Both the position numbers and the translations under genes were made by a program. The notes beneath the pieces were generated by a model. The model was not told where the DNA came from, searched no databases, and was given only the letters and a program-made list of their open reading frames with translations. Below, in pieces: positions 8,036 through 15,666 of a DNA stretch of 64,000 bases; position 1 is the stretch's first letter, and the number at the start of each line of letters is the position of its first letter. The stretch is taken from assembly GCF_008085905.1 (NCBI RefSeq), contig NZ_VSFF01000012.1:186001-250000 (forward strand), read 5' to 3'. This stretch comes from Actinomadura syzygii (GTDB taxonomy: Bacteria; Actinomycetota; Actinomycetes; Streptosporangiales; Streptosporangiaceae).

Positions 8036-9856
8036 ATGAGGTATTACGTGTTGGGCCCCCTCGAAGTCATCGGTCCCGGCGGACTCCCGATCGTCATCAA
8101 CGCCAAACGTATCCGCGCGCTACTCGCCATCCTTCTTCTGCACCCCGGGAAAGTGGTCACGCTTGATCGGATCATCGACGGCATCTGGGACGATGCGCCC
8201 CCGCGTTCAGCGGTGGAGAACGTCCGCACCTACACCTGTCAGCTACGCACGATCCTGCGGCGATCGGGTCACCGCGACAGGCTGGACAGCCACCCGGGCG
8301 GCTACCGGCTCCACACCCACCCCGAAGAGTTGGATCTTCAACGTTTCACGACGCTAGTCGGCAATGGGCAGCTTGCGCTGCGGTCGGGCGGCTACGCCAA
8401 CGCCGTCACCTTGCTGGGCGACGCGATCGGGCTGTGGCGGGGCACGCCGCTGGCTGAACTTGAACTGGGCGCCGAGATGCGCGCCAAGACCGTGGCCTTG
8501 GAGGAGTTGCGCTGGCAGGCGCAGACCGACTGGATCAACGCGAGGCTGGCCCTCGGCGAACGGGCGGGCCTGGTGGCCCCGCTCCAGGAGCTGATCGGTG
8601 AACGGCCGCTCGACGAGGGCCTGTGGTGTTCGCTGGTGATGGTCCTGCACGCGATCGGCCGGACGAGCGAGGCGCTGGCGGCGTTCGCCCAGGCCAGGGA
8701 ACGGCTGGTCAGGGAACTCGGAGTGGAGCCGGGCCCGGCGCTGCGCAAGGTCCACGCCGCCGTGCTGGAGGGCGCGGCGGTCCTGGACGTGTCCTGGCCG
8801 GAGCGGAGGTGGACGACGTCCGCGGTGCTGACGCCGCGCCAGCTTCCAGGGGTCCCGACCCTCATCGGCCGGGACGCCGAGGTGGCGCGGGTCCGCGCGC
8901 TGGTCGACCGGACGGACCGCGGCGCGGTCGACCACGTGCCGACCGTGCTGGTCTCCGGAGTGCCGGGAGTCGGCAAGAGCGCCACCGCGGTCGCCGCGGG
9001 ACGGGCCGTGTGCGGCGCCCATCCCGACGGTGAGATCTACCTCGATCTGCGGGGATCGACGGCCGAGCCCCGGTCGCCCAGCGACGCGATCGCCGAGCTG
9101 CTGGGCACTCTCGGGCTGATGCCGGAGGCGATCCCGCGGTCCTGGGACGGCCGGCAGGCCCTCTACCGGTCCGTGCTCGCCGAGCGGCGTGCGCTCATCG
9201 TGCTGGACGACGCGGCCGACGCGAATCAGGTGATCTCCCTGCTGCCGGGTCTCGGCCGGAGCCTGCTGATCGTGACGAGTCGGCGGTGGCTGGTCGGCAT
9301 CCGCGCCGACGTGCATCTGGCCCTGGAGCCGCTGTCGGTGAGCGCCGCGGTGCAGATGCTGAGCCACCTGATCGGCGTGGACCGCACCGAGCGGGAGTAC
9401 GCGGCGGCGACGGCCATCGTCGAGGCGTGCGGTCGGCTGCCGGCCGCGATCCGGATCGTCGGAGCCAGGCTGGCAGCGCGGCCCCGCCACCCGCTGCGCT
9501 TCCTCGCCGAGAACCTGCGCGACGGGGAGCGGGTGCTCGACGAACTCGTCGTGGACGGCATGTCCCTGCGGCGGCTGTTCGACACCAGCCGCCAGGCCTT
9601 GGACCCGGCCTGCCGCAGGGCGTTCGGCATGTGCGGGCGGCTGGCGTCCGACCGCATCACGGCGGCGGATCTCGGCGCCGCGCTGGGGCTCCCGGCCTTC
9701 GCCGCCGATCGCCTGCTGGAGCGGCTCGTCCACGAGGGGCTGCTGATCTCACGTGAGCCCGAGTCCGGCGTCCCGACCTATCATCTGCCGAGAATTCTCG
9801 GTCTTTACGCTCGGGAATGCTTCGCCCGCGACGTCGAGCGGGAGAAGGCGGGATAG
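8036..9856 (+). CDS. SARP/AfsR-type cluster regulator with NB-ARC ATPase domain
   Basis: Probable pathway-specific activator of the cluster. ATG at 8036 (MRYYVLGPLEVIG, preceded by GAAAG) is the natural SARP start. The 606 residues contain an OmpR-like winged helix (about 1-95; ILLLHPGKVVTLDRIIDGIW), a bacterial transcriptional activation domain (about 95-245; ending RELGVEPGPALRKVH) and an NB-ARC ATPase with P-loop SGVPGVGKSAT near residue 310 and LIVLDDAAD as Walker B. No TPR repeats are evident, so it is a medium-length SARP rather than a full AfsR. It is the only regulator seen in the cluster. Eleven cluster promoters carry 11-bp-spaced direct repeats, the spacing SARPs recognise; that it binds them is inference. 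Confidence 0.9.
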   Translation: MRYYVLGPLEVIGPGGLPIVINAKRIRALLAILLLHPGKVVTLDRIIDGIWDDAPPRSAVENVRTYTCQLRTILRRSGHRDRLDSHPGGYRLHTHPEELDLQRFTTLVGNGQLALRSGGYANAVTLLGDAIGLWRGTPLAELELGAEMRAKTVALEELRWQAQTDWINARLALGERAGLVAPLQELIGERPLDEGLWCSLVMVLHAIGRTSEALAAFAQARERLVRELGVEPGPALRKVHAAVLEGAAVLDVSWPERRWTTSAVLTPRQLPGVPTLIGRDAEVARVRALVDRTDRGAVDHVPTVLVSGVPGVGKSATAVAAGRAVCGAHPDGEIYLDLRGSTAEPRSPSDAIAELLGTLGLMPEAIPRSWDGRQALYRSVLAERRALIVLDDAADANQVISLLPGLGRSLLIVTSRRWLVGIRADVHLALEPLSVSAAVQMLSHLIGVDRTEREYAAATAIVEACGRLPAAIRIVGARLAARPRHPLRFLAENLRDGERVLDELVVDGMSLRRLFDTSRQALDPACRRAFGMCGRLASDRITAADLGAALGLPAFAADRLLERLVHEGLLISREPESGVPTYHLPRILGLYARECFARDVEREKAG

Positions 9857-10246
9857 TCAGAGGAAAAGGCAGAACGGGTGACCGGCCGGATCCAGCATCA
9901 CCCGGACGTCCGGCTGCGGCTGATAGTCGGCGAGCACGGCTCCCGATTCGACGGCCCACGCGACGGCCGCGTCGAGATCTTCGACGGCTATGTCGAGGTG
10001 TTCCATGATCTGCTGCCTGCCCGGCGCGGTCGGCCACGTCGGCCGCGCGTAGTCGGCGTCGTATTCGAAGTTCAGTGTCGGCCCCCTTTCGCCCGCGGGC
10101 GGGCGTATCTTTGCCCAGCCGGACTCGGGCGGTTCGCCCGGTTCGGGCTCTTCCACATCGGCCACGGGCCAGCCCAGCAGCCGCGCATAGAATGCCGCCA
10201 GCTCGCGCGGATTCGGCGCGCTGATGGTCACGGACGTGACGTCCAT
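9857..10246 (-). CDS. VOC/glyoxalase-fold protein
   Basis: Small 129-residue VOC-superfamily protein (MDVTSVTISAPNPRELAAFY start; LDIAVEDLDAAVAWA middle; MLDPAGHPFCLFL end), the pattern of the actinobacterial glyoxalase-like group. An alternative ATG at 10279 would add 11 residues. It lies tail to tail with the SARP gene with no bases between the stop codons. The usual metal ligands are not all obvious, so it may be a binding or resistance protein rather than an enzyme. Whether it belongs to the cluster is unclear, as no 11-bp repeats face it. Confidence 0.7.
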   Translation of the reverse strand: MDVTSVTISAPNPRELAAFYARLLGWPVADVEEPEPGEPPESGWAKIRPPAGERGPTLNFEYDADYARPTWPTAPGRQQIMEHLDIAVEDLDAAVAWAVESGAVLADYQPQPDVRVMLDPAGHPFCLFL

Positions 10247-10331
10247 CCGCACTCTGCGATCACGATTCACCGGCCCCACGATAGAGCTTCACCGCCCACT
10301 TGTGACGCTGGCCGCCCGGCCATAGCCGGGA

Positions 10332-10358
10332 TGTATCACGCCTGTACTCGTGTTGAGC
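10332..10358 (+). promoter_or_regulatory. Putative SARP operator for the 10372 operon
   Basis: TGTAT at 10332 and TGTAC at 10343 are 11 bp apart, with a weaker third element (TGAGC) at 10354. About 10 nt after the second repeat lies CAGCAT, a possible -10 element. The last strong repeat starts 29 nt before the ATG at 10372 and no ribosome-binding site is evident, which predicts a leaderless transcript. Confidence 0.65.
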
Positions 10359-10371
10359 AGCATTTGATCTC

Positions 10372-11637
10372 ATGAGCGCTGGACATGTCGGGGCGCGGCG
10401 TTCCCGTCCCCGGCTCCTTGTGGTGGGCGCGAGCACGATGCGCGACCACGCATTCGCCGTCTGGCGGGAGTTGGGATTGGAGATCGTGCTGGCCGACGGC
10501 TATTCCGGCGGACGGTACGAACACCTCGTCCACCATTTCGTCGCGCTCGACCCGCGCGACGGCTCGGCCGCCGTGACGGAGTTGACCGAACTGGCGCGCA
10601 CGTGCGACGGCGTCGTCACCCTGGCCGACAACTCCCAACTGACGGCCGCCCAGGTCGCGCACGACGCAGGACTTCCCGGAATCGGGCCCGAGATCGCCTT
10701 GATCGCCCGCTCCAAACTGCTCCAACGCCGGGTCGGTGAACGGCGCGGGCTGTCTACGCCGCGCTGGCGGCAGGTCTCCGGCGCCGACGACCTCGACGCC
10801 TTCTACGACGGCCGCTCCGGCTGGAGCGTCCTGAAACCGGTCGACTGCGCGGGCAGCGCGGGAGTGCTCCAGGTCGCCGACGCCGCCGAGGCACGCCGCC
10901 AGTGGCCGGTGGTCCGCTCGTTGTCGCCCTCGCGCACGGTGGTCATCGAGGAGTTCGTGGGCGGACGGGAGGTCTGCGTCGACGCGGTCGTCCTGGACGG
11001 GGTGCCCGCCTTCGTCTCGGTGTGCGACGCCGAGTACGTCGGGCCGGACGGGTTCATCGCCGTGTCCGCCACGTACGCCGCCGTCCAGCCGGACCGCGAG
11101 ACCGCCACGTCCGAGATCGGGCTGGTCGCGGACGCCTACGGGCTGCGAGACGGCGTGATGCAGGCCGAATTCAAGATCGACGACGGCCGGTGGACGCTGC
11201 TGGAGGTCACCTTCCGTCCGGGCGGTGCGCTGGTGCCCGAACTGACGGAGCGGGTCACCGGGATCGACCTGTACGAAGCTCAGGCGCAGCTGGCCCTGGG
11301 CCGGACGCCGCCGCTCCCCGAGCCGGACGCCGCCTGGTCGCCGGTGCCGTTCGCGGAGGTGCGCTTCCTGGTCGGCAGCGGGCCGGTCCGCAGGTTCGTC
11401 CCGCCGGCGACCGTCATCGCCGGGCTGCCCGACGTGAAGATCGTCAACCAGCTCGTCCTGCCCGGCCAGCGGGCGCGCCTCCCGGTGAGCGAGGAGGGCC
11501 GCGCGGGATACGCGGTCGGCTGGGGAGCCGACCGCGACCGGCTCGACCGGCAGCTGCGCGAGGCCACCGGCAGGCTCGGCCGGGAGATGGGCATCGTCGA
11601 ACACCCCGACCGCCGATCGGAGGCGGCCCATGCGTGA
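10372..11637 (+). CDS. ATP-grasp carboxylate-amine/thiol ligase
   Basis: ATP-grasp enzyme of 421 residues that activates a carboxylate as acyl phosphate for transfer to an amine or thiol. Visible features are an N-terminal LLVVGAS Rossmann-like preATP-grasp start, the ATP-binding SVLKPVDCAGSAGV (about 150) and the metal-binding EVTFRPGG (about 285), the family's E-x-x-x-R-x-GG signature. It is first in an operon with a PhyH oxygenase, a carrier protein and a TrpB2-like enzyme. In butirosin synthesis the ATP-grasp ligase BtrJ loads glutamate on a carrier protein, so loading of the protein at 12551 is a reasonable guess. A dipeptide ligase role is an alternative. It is preceded by an 11-bp-repeat box and lacks a Shine-Dalgarno sequence. 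Confidence 0.85.
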   Translation: MSAGHVGARRSRPRLLVVGASTMRDHAFAVWRELGLEIVLADGYSGGRYEHLVHHFVALDPRDGSAAVTELTELARTCDGVVTLADNSQLTAAQVAHDAGLPGIGPEIALIARSKLLQRRVGERRGLSTPRWRQVSGADDLDAFYDGRSGWSVLKPVDCAGSAGVLQVADAAEARRQWPVVRSLSPSRTVVIEEFVGGREVCVDAVVLDGVPAFVSVCDAEYVGPDGFIAVSATYAAVQPDRETATSEIGLVADAYGLRDGVMQAEFKIDDGRWTLLEVTFRPGGALVPELTERVTGIDLYEAQAQLALGRTPPLPEPDAAWSPVPFAEVRFLVGSGPVRRFVPPATVIAGLPDVKIVNQLVLPGQRARLPVSEEGRAGYAVGWGADRDRLDRQLREATGRLGREMGIVEHPDRRSEAAHA

Positions 11638-12481
11638 CGAGCTGAGCTCGGCGCAGATCGACTCCTACCGCGAGAACGGATTCCTCGTCGTCGACGGTTT
11701 CCTGGACGACGCGGAGACGCGGCACTGGCGGACGGTCCTTGAGGACGCGGTCCGCGAGCGCGGCGACGCCCGGCTTCCGAGCGAACCGGACGAGCCGCGG
11801 GCCGACGAGGCCGGGGAGCCTCAGCCGTTGTCCGGACTGCGGTTGCGCGAAGCCCTCGCCAAGCACAGCCGGGCCTGGGTGCGGGTGCTGTCCCAGCACG
11901 TGAACCTCTGGCAGACCGACGTGAGGGTGCGCGATCTGGTCCTCGATCCCAGGCTCGGACGGATGGCGTGCGACCTGGCCGACGTCGACGGCGTCCGGAT
12001 CTGGCACGACCAGACCATGTTCAAGCCCGCGTGGGGAGAACCCACGGGCTGGCACACCGACACCCCGGTGTTCTCCTTCACCCATCCGGGCGCGTCCACG
12101 TTCTGGATCGCGCTCGTCGACGCCGACCTGCGCAACGGGTGCATGCACTACCTGCCGGGCAGCCACAAGGCGCGCGTGACGACCAAGAGCAACATGCGGC
12201 TGGACGGCCTTCGCCACCTCAATCCCGAGTGGGAGTTCGCCGAGCCCGTCCCGTGCCCGGTCCGGGCCGGCTCGCTCATCGTCCACGGAGGCGACACCGC
12301 GCACGCGGCGGGCGCCAACATGACCCCGCTACCGCGACCCGCGTTCGCGATCTCCTGGATGCCGGCGGGCGCCACGTTCAACGGGACGCCGAACATCCTC
12401 CCCAGGCGGTTGCTCGCCGCGCTCAAGGTGGGCGACTCCCTCGACATCGATGCTCAATGCCCGCTCGTCTACAGCCGATGA
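11630..12481 (+). CDS. PhyH-family Fe(II)/2-oxoglutarate dioxygenase
   Basis: Phytanoyl-CoA-dioxygenase-like oxygenase of 283 residues. The iron ligands are visible: H142 and D144 in GWHTDTP, and a distal His in DTAHAAGANMT (about 225). YRENGFLVVDGFLD at the N-terminus and HYLPGSHK before the distal region are typical of the family. The substrate cannot be read; in this operon it may hydroxylate an amino acid or a carrier-bound acyl group. The start overlaps the upstream stop by 8 bases. Confidence 0.88.
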   Translation: MRDELSSAQIDSYRENGFLVVDGFLDDAETRHWRTVLEDAVRERGDARLPSEPDEPRADEAGEPQPLSGLRLREALAKHSRAWVRVLSQHVNLWQTDVRVRDLVLDPRLGRMACDLADVDGVRIWHDQTMFKPAWGEPTGWHTDTPVFSFTHPGASTFWIALVDADLRNGCMHYLPGSHKARVTTKSNMRLDGLRHLNPEWEFAEPVPCPVRAGSLIVHGGDTAHAAGANMTPLPRPAFAISWMPAGATFNGTPNILPRRLLAALKVGDSLDIDAQCPLVYSR

Positions 12482-12550
12482 CACCGGCGGTGCGCCGCGC
12501 GATGACGGCGCGTCTCCGTCCCGTCCCGATTCGCGAGGGTGAGACATCAC

Positions 12551-12826
12551 ATGAACGACCAAGAACTGCGCCAGATCGTCGTGGAGGCTGTGGACCAGGT
12601 GCGGCAGGGCGGTGACGGGGACGGTGACCACGACGGCGACCAGCCGGGCGACGAGCTGGACCTGACCTCGCTGGAACTGGTCCGGCTGCTGGTCAATCTC
12701 GAAGAGCTGCTGGACATCGACCTCGACGACGCCGCCATCATGAACGGCCGCCTGGACACCGTCGACGACATCGTCGCGCTGATGCGCCAGTCGTTGACGG
12801 TGTCGGCCATGGACCTGTCCGAATGA
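12551..12826 (+). CDS. Acyl/peptidyl carrier protein (stand-alone)
   Basis: Discrete carrier protein of 91 residues. The phosphopantetheine attachment serine is probably S40 in LDLTSLELVRLLVNLEE, with the usual Asp replaced by Thr just before it (TSL rather than DSL). An acidic, low-complexity loop (about 21-36, rich in G and D) precedes it. ATG at 12551 is chosen because it begins MNDQELRQIV, a normal helix I; the ORF could extend 4 codons upstream. Its stop overlaps the next start (ATGA). The nearby ATP-grasp ligase is its most likely loading enzyme. Confidence 0.85.
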   Translation: MNDQELRQIVVEAVDQVRQGGDGDGDHDGDQPGDELDLTSLELVRLLVNLEELLDIDLDDAAIMNGRLDTVDDIVALMRQSLTVSAMDLSE

Positions 12827-14196
12827 CCGAGGTCCCCGGCGCCTGGTACAACGTCCTGCCCGATCTGGGTTTCGAGCTGCCGCCCGATGTGCCACCGCCG
12901 GGACGCTCAGGCTCCCCGCGAACCACGCCACGGACCACCACCCTGCGGGTGCCGCCCGCGCTGATCCGGCAGGAGGTCGGTGGGAAGTCCTGGATTCCGA
13001 TCCCGGACGAGGTGGCGCAGCGCTACCGGCAGTGGCGGCCGACGCCGCTGCGCCGCGCGGCGGCGTTCGAGCGGGCGCTCGGCACCCGGTGCGCGATCTT
13101 CTACAAGTACGAGGGCGGAAATCTCAGCGGCAGCCACAAGCTCAACAGCGCGGTCGCGCAGGCGTACTACTACCGGCGCGCCGGCGCCACCCGGCTCGTC
13201 GTCGGCACCGGGGCCGGGCAGTGGGGCACGGCCGTGGCCGCCGCGTGCGCCATGTTCGGGCTCGCCTGCACGGTGTACATGGTGCGCTCCAGCTATGCCG
13301 ACAAGCCGTACCGCCGCACCATGATGGAGATGCTCGGCGCGTCGGTGCTGCCCAGCCCGTCCGACCGGACGGAGGTCGGGCGCCGGGCGCGCGCCGACGG
13401 TCAGGAGCAGGGCAGCCTCTCGATCGCGCTGGCGGAGGCGCTGACCGACGCGCGGGAGCCCGGCGGCTACTTCTGCACGGGCAGCGGTGAGACGTACACG
13501 ATCCTCCACCAGACCGTCATCGGCCTGGAGGCCGCCGCCCAGCTCGCCGAGGCGGGCCGCGCTCCGGACGTCGTGATCGCCTCGCTCGGCGCCGGAAGCA
13601 ACTTCGGCGGGCTGTGCATGCCGTTCATCGGCCCGGCGGACGGTCCGCGTCCGCGCTGCGTGGCGGTGGAGCCCGCGGCGTGCCCGACCCTGACCCGAGG
13701 GCGGTACGCCTACGACTTCACCGACGCGTCGCGGAGCACGCCCTTGCAGAAGATGTACACACTGGGCCACACCTTCGCGCCCGAGCGGATTCACGCGGGC
13801 GGCCTGCGGTATCACGGCGCGTCCAAACTCGTCAGCGCTCTGTACGACCGGAAACTGATCGAGGCGGCGGCCCACCCGCAGCGGGCGGTGTTCGCCAGCG
13901 CCGTCGAGTTCGCCAAGGCCGAGGGGGTCCTGCCCGCGCCGGAGAGCGCGCATGCCGTGCACGGCGCGGTCGTCGAAGCGCGGCGGGCCGACGACGAGGG
14001 CGTTCGCCGCACGATCCTGCTCGGCGTCAGCGGCCACGGACTCCTCGACATGGCGGCTTATGCGGCCTTCCACGACGGCACTATGCGCGACTCCGCGGCG
14101 GCTCCTGAGCGGATCGCGGCCGCGCTGGACCGGCTGCCCGCCCAGCCGGCCGCTGTCGGCGTCAGCGCGCGTCTCGGAGCGCGTACCGTTCGCTGA
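12823..14196 (+). CDS. TrpB2-like PLP-dependent beta-replacement enzyme
   Basis: Fold type II PLP enzyme of 457 residues closest to the TrpB2 group: YKYEGGNLSGSHKLNSAVAQ with the Schiff-base lysine at K106, then GTGAGQWGTAVAAACAMFGL and YADKPYRRTMMEMLGA, which parallel TrpB2 signature stretches. These enzymes join serine or a related amino acid to a nucleophile such as indole. No trpA or other tryptophan gene is nearby, so it probably makes a non-standard amino acid for the product. The C-terminus overlaps the convergent condensation-like gene by 35 bp. The exact reaction cannot be inferred. Confidence 0.85.
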   Translation: MTEVPGAWYNVLPDLGFELPPDVPPPGRSGSPRTTPRTTTLRVPPALIRQEVGGKSWIPIPDEVAQRYRQWRPTPLRRAAAFERALGTRCAIFYKYEGGNLSGSHKLNSAVAQAYYYRRAGATRLVVGTGAGQWGTAVAAACAMFGLACTVYMVRSSYADKPYRRTMMEMLGASVLPSPSDRTEVGRRARADGQEQGSLSIALAEALTDAREPGGYFCTGSGETYTILHQTVIGLEAAAQLAEAGRAPDVVIASLGAGSNFGGLCMPFIGPADGPRPRCVAVEPAACPTLTRGRYAYDFTDASRSTPLQKMYTLGHTFAPERIHAGGLRYHGASKLVSALYDRKLIEAAAHPQRAVFASAVEFAKAEGVLPAPESAHAVHGAVVEARRADDEGVRRTILLGVSGHGLLDMAAYAAFHDGTMRDSAAAPERIAAALDRLPAQPAAVGVSARLGARTVR

Positions 14197-15583
14197 GCTC
14201 CCGCATCGTCGTCTCCGGAGAGGCCGCCATCTCCTCGACGACCCACAGGTAGGAGTCCATGTAGGACTTCATCTCCTCGTGGGCGTACATCTCGCCGTTG
14301 TAGATGAGCGCGCACCCGTCCCGTTCGGGGTAGACCTCCATGCTCGGGCCGCAGTACGCCGTCCACACGTCCTGCTGGGCGGACGGTAAGGTCCCCGCGT
14401 GCAGCGTGGGTGTGCTGCCGCCCGCGGGTTCGCGGCCGGGCAGCAGTGGTGCTCGCACACGCATTCCCGCCAGCGTGATGTCGGAGTCGCCGAACGCGGC
14501 GGCGTAGAAGTTTCCGTGGCACAGGTCGCTGTCGGGCCAGGGACGCTGCGAGTCGAAGGCGGGATTGATCGCGCGGGCCAGTGATGTGTAGGGCACCAGG
14601 TTGGACATCGCCTCCACCATCGCCGCATGGGTTCTCCGGATTGCCTCGTGCAAAGACGTCCCAGGCGTGAGCGTCGTGACCACGTAAGGGTCGACCGTGC
14701 AGGGGAGCGGCGACCGGCGTTCGCGCCTGCTCGCCCGGCCGAGCGTCACGGTGCTCAGGACCGTCCGCTCTTGCCCGGTTTCCAGCGACAGTAGGGCGTG
14801 GTACGCGGCCATCAGCACCATGTAGACGGTCGTCCGCGACTGCCACGCGCGGCGGCTGAGCGTCGCCAGCAGCTCCGGCGTGAAGGTGACGTCGATCCGG
14901 TCGCGGGTGAGTACCGAGGTCCGCGCGGTGGTGCGCGCCTGGAACAGCGAACCGTCCGGCAGCGGGAGCAACCGCTCGCGCCAAAACTCCAGCCTGTCCC
15001 CGCTGGGCTCCATCCGGTGGCGTTGGATCGCGTCCATCTGCGCGAACGACAGCGCGGGTTCGGGCGGCGCGGCGGTGCCGACGTGCGCCGCGTACCCGGC
15101 CAGCAGGTCCTCCACCAGCGCCTTGGTGGCCCAGCCGTCGGCGATGGCCTCCGACAAGCACACATTGAGGAAATGGCGGTCCGCAGCGAGCCGGACGAAC
15201 CAGGCGTGCCAGGCCGGGCCGCGCAGCAGGTCGAAACTGCGGTTGTTCTCCCAATACACCAGTTCGGCGATGCGGTCGTGCTGCGCGGCGGTGCCGAGCG
15301 CGGACAGATCCAGGTACTCCACCTGCGGTTCGGCCGCTGCCTCGATCCGCATCCGGGGCTCGTAGTCGATCGTGTCGAAGACCAGCCGCAGCGCGTCCTG
15401 GCGCCGGGTGACGTCGGCGAAGGCGAGTTTGACGGCCTCATAGTCCATGGGCGCATCGATGAACCGGCTGTCCACGACGATGAACCGGGACGCGCCCGGA
15501 GCGTCGGGCGACAGCCCGCACATCAGTTCCCAATGGCTTTCCTGGGCCGGGAGCAGTCCGGCGGACTGGACGTGCTCGGTCAT
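14162..15583 (-). CDS. Stand-alone condensation-domain-like protein with degenerate active site
   Basis: A 473-residue member of the NRPS condensation/CoA-dependent acyltransferase superfamily. The architecture fits a C domain (AQESHWEL start; RRQDALRLVF at about 61; FDLLRGPAWHAWFVRL at about 117), but the catalytic HHxxxDG is SEAIADG at 144-150, so both histidines are replaced while Asp and Gly remain. It may bind rather than condense, or use a different mechanism. It lies 83 bp after the flavoprotein gene, probably in the same transcript, and its start has no clear ribosome-binding site. It ends inside the convergent TrpB2-like gene. Confidence 0.8.
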   Translation of the reverse strand: MTEHVQSAGLLPAQESHWELMCGLSPDAPGASRFIVVDSRFIDAPMDYEAVKLAFADVTRRQDALRLVFDTIDYEPRMRIEAAAEPQVEYLDLSALGTAAQHDRIAELVYWENNRSFDLLRGPAWHAWFVRLAADRHFLNVCLSEAIADGWATKALVEDLLAGYAAHVGTAAPPEPALSFAQMDAIQRHRMEPSGDRLEFWRERLLPLPDGSLFQARTTARTSVLTRDRIDVTFTPELLATLSRRAWQSRTTVYMVLMAAYHALLSLETGQERTVLSTVTLGRASRRERRSPLPCTVDPYVVTTLTPGTSLHEAIRRTHAAMVEAMSNLVPYTSLARAINPAFDSQRPWPDSDLCHGNFYAAAFGDSDITLAGMRVRAPLLPGREPAGGSTPTLHAGTLPSAQQDVWTAYCGPSMEVYPERDGCALIYNGEMYAHEEMKSYMDSYLWVVEEMAASPETTMRELSERYALRDAR

Positions 15584-15666
15584 AGGGCATCACGCACGGA
15601 GATCACCTCGGCTGTCGCAACGTACGGGCTCGGGTCGGCCGGGCTCGCCGCCGGCCCACGGCCGGG

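Noticed and set aside
12823..14196. Housekeeping tryptophan synthase beta chain
   Set aside because: It is TrpB2-like, lacks trpA/trpC/trpD neighbours and lies in a SARP-linked operon.
15612..15627. A possible operator upstream of the condensation-like gene (CTGTC then TACGG)
   Set aside because: Only one matching pentamer; the gene more likely shares the flavoprotein transcript.
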